Positions 15,315 to 23,715 of a stretch of 64,000 nucleotides of DNA are shown here, one piece after another. The stretch is from WHSW01 sp963828755 (GTDB taxonomy: Bacteria; Actinomycetota; Thermoleophilia; Solirubrobacterales; 70-9). The stretch lies in NCBI GenBank assembly GCA_963828755.1, contig CAWHFY010000011.1:62001-126000 (forward strand). The letters are read 5' to 3'. The notes beneath the pieces are model-generated. The model saw only the letters and a list, made by a program, of their open reading frames with translations, did no database searches and had not been told where the DNA came from. The first letter of the stretch is position 1, and each line of letters starts with the position of its first letter. Both the position numbers and the translations under genes were made by a program.

Positions 15315-16501
15315 TGGACCTCTCGTTCGGCGAGGCGCTGCTGATCTTCGGCTCGCTGCTCGCCGTGGTCGCGGCGCTCTCCGGGCTGATGCGCGGCACG
15401 GTGCTCTCGGCCTCGGTGCTCTCGATCGCGCTCGGGATCGTGCTCGCGGAGCTCGACCTCGTCTCGGTCGACGTCGGCGACGAGGGGATCGTCGAGCTGA
15501 TCGAGCTCGCCCTGATCCTCACCCTGGTCTCCGACGGGCTCTTGGTCGATCGCGAGCTGCTCGGCCGCCACTGGGGGCCGCCGGCGCGGGCGCTGGTCGT
15601 GGCGATGCCGATCACCTTGCTCCTCTTGGCGCTCGGGGCGAAGCTGCTCTTCGGCGAGCTCAGCTGGGCGGAGTCGTTCCTGCTCGGCGCGGTGCTCTGC
15701 GCAACCGACCCGGTCGTCACCTCGGCGGTGGTCACCTCCAGGCACGTGCCGTCGTCGATCCGCCACACGCTCAATCTCGAGTCCGGGCTCAACGACGGGC
15801 TCGCGCTTCCGTTCGTGCTGTTCTTCCTGGTCTTGGCGTCGCCCGGCGGCGACGCCGGGCAGGAGGGACTGCAGCTGATCGGCGAGGCGGCGTTCGGGGC
15901 GGTGGTCGGGGTCGCGATGGGCCTGTTCGCAGGCTGGCTTCACCGCGTCGTCCCGCGCGGGATCACCGGCCGCTACGAGGGCATCTACGCGATCGGCTTC
16001 GGCTTCGCCGCGTTCGGACTGGCCGACGTCACCTTCGGCAACGGGCTGATCGCCGCCTTCGTGCTCGGGATCACGCTCGGCCTGTCCGAGCACAAGATCA
16101 CCGAGCGCTTCGCCGACTTCTCCGAGAACGTCAGCGCGATCTTCCAGGTCCTCACCTTCTTCGTCTTCGGGGCGCTGATCGTCGCCACGGGCTACGACGG
16201 GGCGGTCGTGGCGCTGCTCGCGTTCATCGCCTTCGCGCTGCTGGTCGCCCGCCCGGTCGCGGTCGAGCTGGCACTGGCGGGGACGAAGCTGCCGCGCCCG
16301 CACAAGGCGTTCATCGCCTGGTTCGGACCCAAGGGCGTCGCGTCGATGCTGTTTGCGCTGCTCGTCCTGGACGCGTCGGTCCCCGACCGCACCCTGATCT
16401 TCGACGTCGCCTCGTTCGTGATCCTGGCCTCGATCATCGCCCACGGGCTCACCGACACGGTCGGGGCCCGCTGGATCGCGCGGCGGATGCAACGTCCATG
16501 A
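15314..16501 (+). CDS. CPA1-type cation:proton antiporter
   Basis: A 395-residue integral membrane protein with about 12 segments. CPA1 signatures are present: ATDPV (130-134), ESGLNDG (156-162) with the conserved acidic/Asn pair, and a late FAWFGPKGVASM-like segment (AWFGPKGVASMLFALL). It probably exchanges Na+ or K+ for H+ across the cytoplasmic membrane. There is no C-terminal regulatory domain. The ATG at 15314 overlaps the previous stop and the gene ends in a 4-bp overlap with the acetyltransferase, so this is a tight operon. By coincidence its frame equals the upstream gene's broken frame, which would give a false fused product. Confidence 0.9.
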   Translation: MDLSFGEALLIFGSLLAVVAALSGLMRGTVLSASVLSIALGIVLAELDLVSVDVGDEGIVELIELALILTLVSDGLLVDRELLGRHWGPPARALVVAMPITLLLLALGAKLLFGELSWAESFLLGAVLCATDPVVTSAVVTSRHVPSSIRHTLNLESGLNDGLALPFVLFFLVLASPGGDAGQEGLQLIGEAAFGAVVGVAMGLFAGWLHRVVPRGITGRYEGIYAIGFGFAAFGLADVTFGNGLIAAFVLGITLGLSEHKITERFADFSENVSAIFQVLTFFVFGALIVATGYDGAVVALLAFIAFALLVARPVAVELALAGTKLPRPHKAFIAWFGPKGVASMLFALLVLDASVPDRTLIFDVASFVILASIIAHGLTDTVGARWIARRMQRP

Positions 16502-17148
16502 ATCGCAGGATCGACCTGAGCCGGATCGAGGTCCGGGACACCCGGCCCGAGGAGACGGCCGACGCGGTCGCGGTCGCGGCCCGCGCGATGTGCACGAGCC
16601 CGATGGCCTACGCGGTGCTCGGCGACGACGAGCAGCGCCGCTACCGCCACACCCACCGCCTGTTCGAGCGCCTCTACCGGCTCGCCGCGCACCAGCGGCC
16701 GCTGGTCGCCCGCCTCGACGGCCGCGTGATCGCCTCGACCAACGACCTCGTCCTCGGCGCCTGCCGCGCCCGGCCGATCGACATGATCCGGATGCTGCCG
16801 GCGCTGAGCACCCTCGGGCCGCGCTCGGCCGCGCGGGCGCTGCGCTGGTTCAACGACTGGGAGCACCGCGACCCCGACCGCCCGCACGCCCACTTCGGCC
16901 CCTTCGGGGTCGAGCCGGAGCTGCAGGGCAACGGGATCGGCAGCCTCGTGCTGCGCGAGTACACGCGCCGGCTCGACGACGCCGGCGAGGACTCCTACCT
17001 GGAGACCGAGAAGCCCGAGAACGTCGCGCTGTACTCGCGCTTCGGCTTCGAGGTGGTCGAGGAGAACGAGCTGCTCGGGGTCAGCAACTGGTTCATGTGG
17101 CGCGAGGCGGGCGCGCGCGGCCCGGCGCTTCGCGACCGCGACGGCTGA
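16498..17148 (+). CDS. GNAT family N-acetyltransferase
   Basis: A 216-residue acyl-CoA-dependent transferase. The acetyl-CoA binding motif A is clear near 140-165 (FGPFGVEPELQGNGIGSLVL, with the Q-x-x-G-x-G core), followed by motif B (SYLETEKPENVALYSRFGFE). The substrate is unknown. It starts in an ATGA overlap with the antiporter gene, so it is the last gene of this operon. Its TGA is immediately followed by the stop of a convergent small gene. Confidence 0.9.
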   Translation: MNRRIDLSRIEVRDTRPEETADAVAVAARAMCTSPMAYAVLGDDEQRRYRHTHRLFERLYRLAAHQRPLVARLDGRVIASTNDLVLGACRARPIDMIRMLPALSTLGPRSAARALRWFNDWEHRDPDRPHAHFGPFGVEPELQGNGIGSLVLREYTRRLDDAGEDSYLETEKPENVALYSRFGFEVVEENELLGVSNWFMWREAGARGPALRDRDG

Positions 17149-17313
17149 TCAGCCGTCGGCGAGCTTCTCGACCACCTGGCGGGCGGTCTCCGGGTCGACG
17201 TCGGTGAACTTCAGATAGAGGCTGACCGCGTCCTCGATGTGGCCGAGCAGGGCGGCCTGCTCGACCTCGGGCGGGGGCTGCGGGGCTCCGTGGGGGATGT
17301 GGGCGTCGTTCAT
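17149..17313 (-). CDS. 54-residue protein, possibly L7/L12-CTD-like
   Basis: A short frame beginning MNDAHIPHGAPQPPPEVEQA with a Pro-rich start, then a helix-turn-helix-like segment (LLGHIEDAVSLYLKFTDVD, then PETARQVVEKLADG). The second half resembles the L7/L12 C-terminal fold (G-x-I-x-x-A-x-x-x-Y-R-x-x-T pattern), as in the 91-residue protein at 2858-3133, but the match is weak. Codon use is normal for the genome. It abuts the GNAT stop tail to tail. A real small gene is likely; the function is unknown. Confidence 0.5.
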   Translation of the reverse strand: MNDAHIPHGAPQPPPEVEQAALLGHIEDAVSLYLKFTDVDPETARQVVEKLADG

Positions 17314-17331
17314 CGCGCGGAAGGGTAGCCG

Positions 17332-18300
17332 TCAGCGGCTCGAGTGGGCGAGCCGCGACGCCACCGTCGGGCGCAGGCGCCTGGCGACCGTGACCCCGAC
17401 GACGTGCGCGACGATCCCGAGGTTGTCGACGACCCGCTCCCAGTGCACGTCGACCAGGGGCAGGTCGGAGCGCACCGCGAACGCGAGGTGCGAGCCGGCG
17501 CCCTCGGCGAGCCGCTCGTTGAGCCGGCGCGAGAACGTGTTCTGGTCCATCCACGGGTACAGCAACTCCGGCCCGGCGGCGGTCAGCGGGACCATCACGA
17601 GCCGCCGCCGCTCGCCGTCGGCGCGACGGAAGTCGGTCGTCGCCGGCCGGTAGACGACCTCGGGCACGCCGACGTAGTCGGGCAGTTCGCCGGTCGTGGG
17701 CTCGCCGGCGACGACCCCCGCGGTCGCCGCCATCCGCGGCTCGACGGTGACGTCGGCGATCACCCCTCTGCGCTCGAGCAGCGCCACCGCGCGCTCGTTG
17801 AGGAAGCGGTCGCCGCCGCGCGCGCACGGCGGCGGCTCTCCGAAGACCTCGCGATAGGCCGCGACCGCGGTCGCGAAGCAGTGCTCGACCCACTCGGGAT
17901 CGCCATGGTCGACCAGCCAGCCGCCCTCGCCGTCGCGTCGCCAGACGTGCGCGTGGACGCCGATCTCATCGCCCGCCTCGCGCAGCGCATCGAACTCGTC
18001 GCGGTAGCGGCGCAGCGCCCAGGCCGGGTCGCCGTGCAGCTCGCCGATCTGCGGGTCGGAGCGCACGAACCAGGTGATGGCGGTCGGGCCCGCCGCGAGC
18101 TCGGCGATGCGGGCGCGCAGCTCGCCCACCCGGTCGAGCATGAGCTCGAACCCGGTCCACTCGGGGCTCGCCTCGCCGGGGCGGCGCTGGTCGGGCTCGA
18201 CGTCGACGCAGACGACGAGCGGGAGTGGTTTTCGGAGGCGGCGTCCGAGGCGCGCGCCGAGGCTCAGGCGGGAACCCCGGCGAGCCGCTCGCCGACCCAC
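17332..18300 (-). CDS. Polysaccharide deacetylase-like (NodB superfamily) protein
   Basis: About 322 residues from the GTG at 18300; the exact start is uncertain and overlaps the upstream sdhE-like gene by 37 bp. Near the N-terminus PLVVCVDVEPD is an acidic strand like the D-D motif of NodB enzymes. Later EIGVHAHVWRRDGEGGW carries the two histidines (GVHAH) expected of the metal site. Such enzymes deacetylate cell-surface sugars or peptidoglycan. There is no signal peptide, so a cytosolic role is likely. It may be cotranscribed with sdhABE, but no functional link is evident. Confidence 0.62.
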   Translation of the reverse strand: MGRRAARRGSRLSLGARLGRRLRKPLPLVVCVDVEPDQRRPGEASPEWTGFELMLDRVGELRARIAELAAGPTAITWFVRSDPQIGELHGDPAWALRRYRDEFDALREAGDEIGVHAHVWRRDGEGGWLVDHGDPEWVEHCFATAVAAYREVFGEPPPCARGGDRFLNERAVALLERRGVIADVTVEPRMAATAGVVAGEPTTGELPDYVGVPEVVYRPATTDFRRADGERRRLVMVPLTAAGPELLYPWMDQNTFSRRLNERLAEGAGSHLAFAVRSDLPLVDVHWERVVDNLGIVAHVVGVTVARRLRPTVASRLAHSSR

Positions 18301-19160
18301 TCGGTCGAGGCGATGTGGCGGTTCATGCCGAGCGCCTTGGGCTCGAAGCCGAGGGCGAGGCCGACCAGCTGCGGTAGGTGCAGGACGGCGAGGCCGAGGT
18401 CGCGGTTGACGATCTTCGCCGCCTCGGGCTGCTGCATGTCGAGGTTGAGGTGGCAGAGCGGGCACGGCGTCACGAGGCAGTCGGCACCCTGGTCGAGCGC
18501 GTCGGCGACGTGGGTGCCGGCCTGGCGCAGCGAGGTCTCTCGGTTCATCGTGATCACCGGGAAGCCGCAGCACTTGCGGGCCCCGTCGTACTCGACGACC
18601 TCGCCGCCGAGCGTCTCGATCACCTGCTCGAGGTAGAGGTCGCGCTCCGGGTGCTCGTCGTAGCCGAGCCGGTGCTTGGGGCGGACGACGTAGCAGCCGT
18701 AGAACGGGCCGACCCGCAGGCCCGAGAGCGGGCGGGTGACCTTCTCCTTGAGATTGTCGAGGCCATAGTCCTCGACCAGGACCCAGAGGAAGTTCTTGTT
18801 CTCCCAGCCGTCCTTGTCCTTCTCGTAGCTGATCCCCTCGTCGGCGAGGATCTCGTTGATGTGGGCGCGATAGGCCGAGTCGGCGTCGAGGCGCTGCTGG
18901 CACTCCGACTGGGCGCCTTGGCAGGTCGAGCAGATGTTCATCATCCCGAGCCCGGTCTGCTGGGCGAGCGCGAACGTGCGGGCGTTGAGCGCGTCGGCGA
19001 GCTCCTGGTTGTGCTCGGCGATCACCCCGGCGCCGCAGCAGTTGGCGCGGTCGAGGGTGACGAGCTCGATGCCGAGCCGCTCCGCGACCATCGCCATCGA
19101 GCCGTGCAGCTCAGTGGTGAAGCCGCGCGAGACGCAGCCGGGCCAGTACGCGAGCTTCAT
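18264..19160 (-). CDS. Succinate dehydrogenase CCG-domain subunit (SdhE/HdrB-like)
   Basis: A 298-residue protein with two cysteine-rich CCG domains. The first contains C9, C41-C42, C77 and C80; the second C156, C197-C198, C233 and C236. This CX(n)CCGX(n)CX2C pattern is known from HdrB of heterodisulfide reductase and from SdhE of class E succinate dehydrogenases, where it holds unusual Fe-S clusters and replaces the cytochrome b anchor. Its start overlaps the sdhB stop by 4 bp. The HdrB label is a family resemblance; methanogen-type chemistry is not implied. Confidence 0.88.
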   Translation of the reverse strand: MKLAYWPGCVSRGFTTELHGSMAMVAERLGIELVTLDRANCCGAGVIAEHNQELADALNARTFALAQQTGLGMMNICSTCQGAQSECQQRLDADSAYRAHINEILADEGISYEKDKDGWENKNFLWVLVEDYGLDNLKEKVTRPLSGLRVGPFYGCYVVRPKHRLGYDEHPERDLYLEQVIETLGGEVVEYDGARKCCGFPVITMNRETSLRQAGTHVADALDQGADCLVTPCPLCHLNLDMQQPEAAKIVNRDLGLAVLHLPQLVGLALGFEPKALGMNRHIASTEWVGERLAGVPA

Positions 19161-20413
19161 TCGTTCTCCTTCGGTCCGCTCGAAACTTCTGGTTGGCTGA
19201 GCGCCTCCTCGTCGGGCTCGGGCTCGACGTCCTCCTCGCCGGTGATGTACAGGTTGATCTCGGTGCGGTGATCCTCGGTGTGCTCGTAGATGTGCTTGAC
19301 GTGCTCCTGCGCGTCACCGGGCAGCTTGTGGTGCACGCCCGGGATCAGCTTCGGCAGCGAGCGCATCTTGCCCGAGCGGATCCCGCGGACCGCGGTCGGG
19401 ATCGAGCCGAGCAGGCCCTTGAGCGCCGACGACTTGGGGATCAGCTTGCCCTTGACGCCCGGGGCGTAGGACTCCTGCAGCAGCAGCGACTCGTCGAGGG
19501 TGCCCTTCTTCTCGATGATCTTCACGAACGCGGCCTCGTGATTGTGGCCGTTGTTCTTGTCGCGGATCCCCTCGTCGTGGCCGGCGGCGCGGCGCAGGCG
19601 CATGATCTGGTCCATCGGCGCAACGCCCTTCGGGCAGGCGTCGACGCAGCTGAAGCAGTGGGTGCAGTCGTAGATCCCGTGCGGATCCTGAGCGAGGTCG
19701 TACAGTCGCTCGCGACCCTCGACGTCGCGCGGGTCGCCGACGAACCGGTAGGCCTTGGCCAGCGCGGCCGGGCCGACGAAGTCGGGGTCGACCTCCATCG
19801 AGAGGCAGGAGCTCACGCAGGCGCCGCATTGGATGCAGGCGATCGTCTGGGTGATGTCCACCATCGACTCGGGCGGGACGATCCGCTCGCGCTCGGGCGG
19901 ATTGCCGTCGTCGAGCAGCCACGGAGTGACCCGTCTGATCTTGGCCCAGTGGGTGGACTCCATGTCCGTGACCAGGTCCTTGATCACGGGCATGTTGCCC
20001 ATCGGCTCGACGACAATGGGCGCCACGTCCTCCGCTTCGCGTCCGGGCGTGTCGCCGTCCTCTGCGTCACGGCGTTGGGCTGATTGCGGCGCGTCGGGGC
20101 TCCCGGCGGCGTGCTCGGCGCGGTTCGCGAACTCGGCGGCCTCGCCGATCTGAGTCAGGCAGGCGAGCGTCGACTGGCCGTTGATCTTCACCCCGCAGGA
20201 GCCGCAGATCGCCGCCCTGCACGAGCAGCGGACCGAGAGCGACCCGTCGTCGCGGTCCTTGGCCTGCAGCAGCCCGTCGAGGACCGAGAGGGTCGGGTCG
20301 AGCTCGACGTCGAACTCCTCCCAGTAGGGGCCATCGCCGGACTCCGGCTTGAACCGGCGGACCTTGAGCGTGTAGTTCTCGGGTTCGGCGCGGCTCTCGG
20401 CTTCGGCAGACAC
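19157..20413 (-). CDS. sdhB: Succinate dehydrogenase/fumarate reductase iron-sulfur subunit
   Basis: 418 residues, much longer than the usual ~240-250. The [2Fe-2S] ligands C65, C70, C73 and C85 are in place (SCRAAICGSCG). The C-terminal clusters are seen as CIQCGACVSSC and CTHCFSCVDACPKG. Two additions stand out: a hydrophilic insert of ~35 residues (about 96-131) in the plant-ferredoxin domain just before IVVEPMGNMPVIKDLV, and a C-terminal extension of ~120 residues. The extension may dock the CCG subunit (inference). It passes electrons from the FAD of SdhA toward quinone. It lies three bases after sdhA. Confidence 0.93.
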   Translation of the reverse strand: MSAEAESRAEPENYTLKVRRFKPESGDGPYWEEFDVELDPTLSVLDGLLQAKDRDDGSLSVRCSCRAAICGSCGVKINGQSTLACLTQIGEAAEFANRAEHAAGSPDAPQSAQRRDAEDGDTPGREAEDVAPIVVEPMGNMPVIKDLVTDMESTHWAKIRRVTPWLLDDGNPPERERIVPPESMVDITQTIACIQCGACVSSCLSMEVDPDFVGPAALAKAYRFVGDPRDVEGRERLYDLAQDPHGIYDCTHCFSCVDACPKGVAPMDQIMRLRRAAGHDEGIRDKNNGHNHEAAFVKIIEKKGTLDESLLLQESYAPGVKGKLIPKSSALKGLLGSIPTAVRGIRSGKMRSLPKLIPGVHHKLPGDAQEHVKHIYEHTEDHRTEINLYITGEEDVEPEPDEEALSQPEVSSGPKENE

Positions 20414-20416
20414 TGC

Positions 20417-22105
20417 TTAGTAGGTCCTCTCCATCGGTTGCCACTCGGTGATCGTGACGTCGGAGTAGCTGATCTCAGGCCCGTCGCCGTTCATCTTCAG
20501 ATCGATGTGCTTGAGCCACTCGTCGTCGTTGCGCTCCGGGAAGTCGGTGCGGTACTGCGCGCCGCGGCTCTCGGTCCGGTGCAGCGCGCCGACGCAGGCG
20601 CACTCGGCGCAATCCAGCATGTAGCCGAGCTCGAGCGCCCCGAGGATGTCCTGGTTGAAGACCGAGCTGCCATCGTCGATGTAGGCGGTCTTGGCCTCCT
20701 CCTTGAGCCGCTTGACGATCTCGTGCGCTCGCTTGATCCCCTCGTCGTCGCGAAACACGGCGACGTACTTGTCCATCGTCGCCCCGAGCTCCTTGCGGAT
20801 CTCGGAGATCCGGCGTCCGGAGCCGCGCTCGCGGCCCACGATCCCGTCGATCAGCGCCTGCTCGTCGGCGAGCGTCGCCTTCGAAGGGCGCCCCGGATCG
20901 GTCAGCTTGGCGCGGTTGGCGGCGTGCAGGCCGGCGCGCCGGCCGAAGATCAGCGTGTCGAGCAGCGAGTTGGCACCCAGCCGGTTGCCGCCGTGAACCG
21001 AGACGCAGGCGCACTCGCCGGCGGCGTAGAGGCCGGGGATCTCGGTCGCTCCGTCGGCGTCGGTCTTGACGCCGCCCATCGTGTAGTGGTTGCCCGGCTT
21101 GATGTGGATCGGTTCCTTCGTGATGTCGACCCCGGCGAAGTCGCGACCGACGAGCACGATCTCGCGGAGCGCCTCGTGAATCCGCTTCTTCGGCACCACC
21201 GTGATGTCGAGTGCCACCGTCCCGTCCGGGAAGCCGCGGCCCTCGTTGATCTCGGTCTGCTCGGCGCGTGAGACGACGTCGCGCGAGGCGAGCTCCATCT
21301 TGTTGGGCGCGTACTTCTCCATGAATCGCTCGCCGTTGGCGTTGAGCAGGTGGGCGCCCTCGCCGCGGGCGCCCTCGGTGATCAGGAATCCCTTGCCCGC
21401 CAGCGTCGTCGGGTGGTACTGGATCATCTCCATGTCCATCAGCGGGGCGCCGACGCGGTAGGCCATCGCGATCCCGTCGCCGGTGCAGATCAGCGCGTTG
21501 GTGGTCGGCTGCCACGCCTGGCCGTCGCCGCCGGTCGCGAGGATCACGTTCTTGGCCTCGAACAGCTCCATCGAGCCGTCGCGGACGTTGCGCAGCACGG
21601 CGCCGACGCAGTTGCCGTCGTCGTCGAGCGCCAGCGCGGTCGTGAAGTACTCCTCGTAGCGGTCGACGGCGTCCGAGTGCTTCATCAGCTGCTCGTAGAG
21701 CACGTGCATGATCGCCTGGCCGGTGATGTCGGCGACGTAGTAGGTGCGCGCCTGCGAGGCGCCGCCGAAGGCACGGGTGCCGAGCTTGCCCTCCTCGTTG
21801 CGGTGGAAGGGGACGCCGAGGTGCTCGAGGTGGAGGATCTCCTCGGGAGCCTCGCGGCACATGATCGAGATCGCGTCCTGGTCGCCGAGGTAGTCGGACC
21901 CCTTGACCGTGTCGAAGGCATGCGACTCCCATGAGTCCTCGGGGTTGAGGGCCGCGTTGATGCCGCCCTGGGCGGCGTTGGAGTGCGAGCGGACGGGGTG
22001 GACCTTGGAGACGATCCCGACCGACACGCCCTGCTCGGCCGCCGCCAGGGCGGCGCGCTGGCCGGCGAGTCCCGCTCCGATCACCAATACGTCGTGCTTC
22101 GGCAT
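20417..22105 (-). CDS. sdhA: Succinate dehydrogenase/fumarate reductase flavoprotein subunit
   Basis: A 562-residue FAD protein oxidising succinate to fumarate. The N-terminal GxGxxG is in VLVIGAGLAGQRAALAAAE. H41 in RSHSNAAQGG is the residue expected to carry covalent 8-alpha-FAD. Substrate residues are present in HYTMGG, the ASRDVVSR helix and SVHGGNRLGANSLLD. It is the first gene of sdhA-sdhB-sdhE. No sdhC/sdhD cytochrome b genes follow. With icd and mdh at 28.9-31.2 kb it forms a concentrated TCA set. Confidence 0.96.
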   Translation of the reverse strand: MPKHDVLVIGAGLAGQRAALAAAEQGVSVGIVSKVHPVRSHSNAAQGGINAALNPEDSWESHAFDTVKGSDYLGDQDAISIMCREAPEEILHLEHLGVPFHRNEEGKLGTRAFGGASQARTYYVADITGQAIMHVLYEQLMKHSDAVDRYEEYFTTALALDDDGNCVGAVLRNVRDGSMELFEAKNVILATGGDGQAWQPTTNALICTGDGIAMAYRVGAPLMDMEMIQYHPTTLAGKGFLITEGARGEGAHLLNANGERFMEKYAPNKMELASRDVVSRAEQTEINEGRGFPDGTVALDITVVPKKRIHEALREIVLVGRDFAGVDITKEPIHIKPGNHYTMGGVKTDADGATEIPGLYAAGECACVSVHGGNRLGANSLLDTLIFGRRAGLHAANRAKLTDPGRPSKATLADEQALIDGIVGRERGSGRRISEIRKELGATMDKYVAVFRDDEGIKRAHEIVKRLKEEAKTAYIDDGSSVFNQDILGALELGYMLDCAECACVGALHRTESRGAQYRTDFPERNDDEWLKHIDLKMNGDGPEISYSDVTITEWQPMERTY

Positions 22106-22164
22106 CTGAGCTGATCCTAATGAACGCGGATTGCGGCCAGAAATCCGACCGGTGCGCTTGGGAA

Positions 22165-23352
22165 TCAGCCCGCCCGGCCGGGTAGCGCGTCGCGCAGCGC
22201 GCGGCCGACCTGGTCGGCCGTGATCACGCCCCGCAGCCGCCCGTCCGCGTCGACGGCCGCGAGCCCGCCGAGGCGGCGCAGCGCGTCGTTGCCGAGCAGG
22301 GTCTCGAGCGGGGCGTCGTCGCGGACCCGCAGCGCCCCGGAGGCGTCCAGCTCGAACACCTCGCCGACGGTCTGCGAGGAGCGGCTCGGCTCGGGAACGT
22401 CATCGGCGGCCTCGCGGACCAGCAGGCCGCGGAAGTGGTCGCCGGCGTCGACGACCGGGAACCAGGGCCAGCGGTAGCGCAGGAAGTACTCGTCGATCGC
22501 GCGCTCGATGCTCGTGTCCTCGGTCAGGAAGACGGGGTCAGCGTCCATCACGTCGGCGACGCTGATCCCGTCGATCCGGCTCGAGAACTCCGACTGCATC
22601 GCGTAGCCGCGCGCCGACTGGCCGAGGATGAACCCGATGAGCGCCATCCAGACGCCGGTGACCAGGAAGTCGCCGCCGCCGAGGACGACCAGCCCGATCC
22701 CGAGCGCGATCAGCGCGTAGGAGAAGCCGCGGCCGACGTTGGCGGCGAACCGGGTGGCCTTGTTGCGGTTGCCGGTCAACCGCCAGGCGATCGCGCGGGC
22801 GATTCGCCCGCCGTCGAGCGGGAAGGCCGGAATCAGGTTGAAGATCAGCACGAGGAGGTTGATCTGGGCGAGCCACGCGACCATCGCGAGCACCCCGGAG
22901 ATCTGCGTCGTCGGGTCGAGCCGGACCGCGGCCCAGAAGTCCTCCGAGCCGGCGGCGGCGATCCCGATCGCCGTGAAGCCGATCGCCAGCAGCAGGGTGA
23001 CCGCGGGGCCCGCAGCGGCGATCTTGAACTCCGCGCCCGGCGACTCGGTGTCCTTGCTCATCCTCGCGACGCCGCCGAACAGCCACAGCGTGATCTCGGT
23101 GATCGGCACCCCGAGGCGGTTGGCGACCACCGCGTGGCCGAGCTCGTGGAGCAGGATCGAGCCGAAGAAGGCGAACGCCGAGGCGACCGCGAGCAGGTAC
23201 GGGGCGGTGGCGGACCCGCCGGTCTCGAGGACGTCGCGGTAAAAGCCCGAGAGCCAGAGGATGATCAAGAAGAGGACGAAGAACCACGAGTAGTCGACCC
23301 CGATCCGGATCCCCCGGACTCGGAACAGGGTCAGCTTTCCCGTTGGCGCCAT
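22165..23352 (-). CDS. Site-2-type intramembrane metalloprotease with CBS pair
   Basis: A 395-residue member of peptidase family M50 (SpoIVFB-like). Zinc ligands HELGH (69-73) lie in a membrane segment, and the third ligand is the Asp of NLIPAFPLDGG (~171-181). Residues ~245-395 hold a tandem CBS domain pair, which in relatives senses adenine nucleotides and gates the protease. It probably cleaves a membrane-bound regulator such as an anti-sigma factor, but none is encoded nearby. The ATG start gives a short cytosolic N-terminus, then the first membrane segment. Confidence 0.9.
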   Translation of the reverse strand: MAPTGKLTLFRVRGIRIGVDYSWFFVLFLIILWLSGFYRDVLETGGSATAPYLLAVASAFAFFGSILLHELGHAVVANRLGVPITEITLWLFGGVARMSKDTESPGAEFKIAAAGPAVTLLLAIGFTAIGIAAAGSEDFWAAVRLDPTTQISGVLAMVAWLAQINLLVLIFNLIPAFPLDGGRIARAIAWRLTGNRNKATRFAANVGRGFSYALIALGIGLVVLGGGDFLVTGVWMALIGFILGQSARGYAMQSEFSSRIDGISVADVMDADPVFLTEDTSIERAIDEYFLRYRWPWFPVVDAGDHFRGLLVREAADDVPEPSRSSQTVGEVFELDASGALRVRDDAPLETLLGNDALRRLGGLAAVDADGRLRGVITADQVGRALRDALPGRAG

Positions 23353-23380
23353 CAGCAGATCGTACGGCGCGCCCGCCGCG

Positions 23381-23710
23381 CTACTTCGACGGCAGCGACG
23401 TGGCGAAGTCGGCGCCGAGGTCGACCCAGCCCGCCAGCGACCGATCGTCGGCCACCCCGGGCGGGGTGACGCAGATGAATCCCTTCATCGGCCGCCCGGT
23501 CATATCGAACACACGGGTGTGCTCCTCCGCCAGCGCCCGCTCGCGGTCGTCGGGAGCGACGCGGACGAGCAGCTCGTCGCCGGTGACGCCGCAGGCCATG
23601 TTGCCGTCGAGCATCCAGGCGATGCCGCCGAACATCTTCTTCTCGGTCAGTCCCGACCGCAGCGAGAGCAGCTCTCGGACCCGCTCGGCGAGTCCCTCGT
23701 CGTAGGCCAC
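23381..23710 (-). CDS. TfoX/Sxy N-terminal domain protein
   Basis: A 109-residue single-domain protein. The TfoX N-terminal fold is recognisable from KKMFGGIAWMLDGNMACGV, then VRVAPDD and DMTGRPMKGF. In Haemophilus and Vibrio TfoX activates competence genes together with CRP, but stand-alone N-domain proteins in actinobacteria have no known role, so competence should not be assumed. It is upstream of and codirectional with the site-2 protease gene. Confidence 0.85.
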   Translation of the reverse strand: MAYDEGLAERVRELLSLRSGLTEKKMFGGIAWMLDGNMACGVTGDELLVRVAPDDRERALAEEHTRVFDMTGRPMKGFICVTPPGVADDRSLAGWVDLGADFATSLPSK

Positions 23711-23715
23711 GCGTG

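Noticed and set aside
12983..16501. Single 1172-residue fusion of a membrane protein with a CPA1 antiporter
   Set aside because: The joining ~80 residues are Arg-rich nonsense, and the other frame supplies a sensible protein end with an ATGA overlap. It is an artefact of one inserted base.
18264..19160. Heterodisulfide reductase subunit B (methanogenesis)
   Set aside because: The CCG domains match HdrB, but the gene is in an operon with sdhA and sdhB and no other hdr or methanogenesis genes exist in the window; a succinate dehydrogenase role fits.
23381..23710. Evidence for natural competence from a TfoX protein
   Set aside because: Only the N-terminal domain is present, and such proteins are common in bacteria without known competence. 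No com genes occur nearby.
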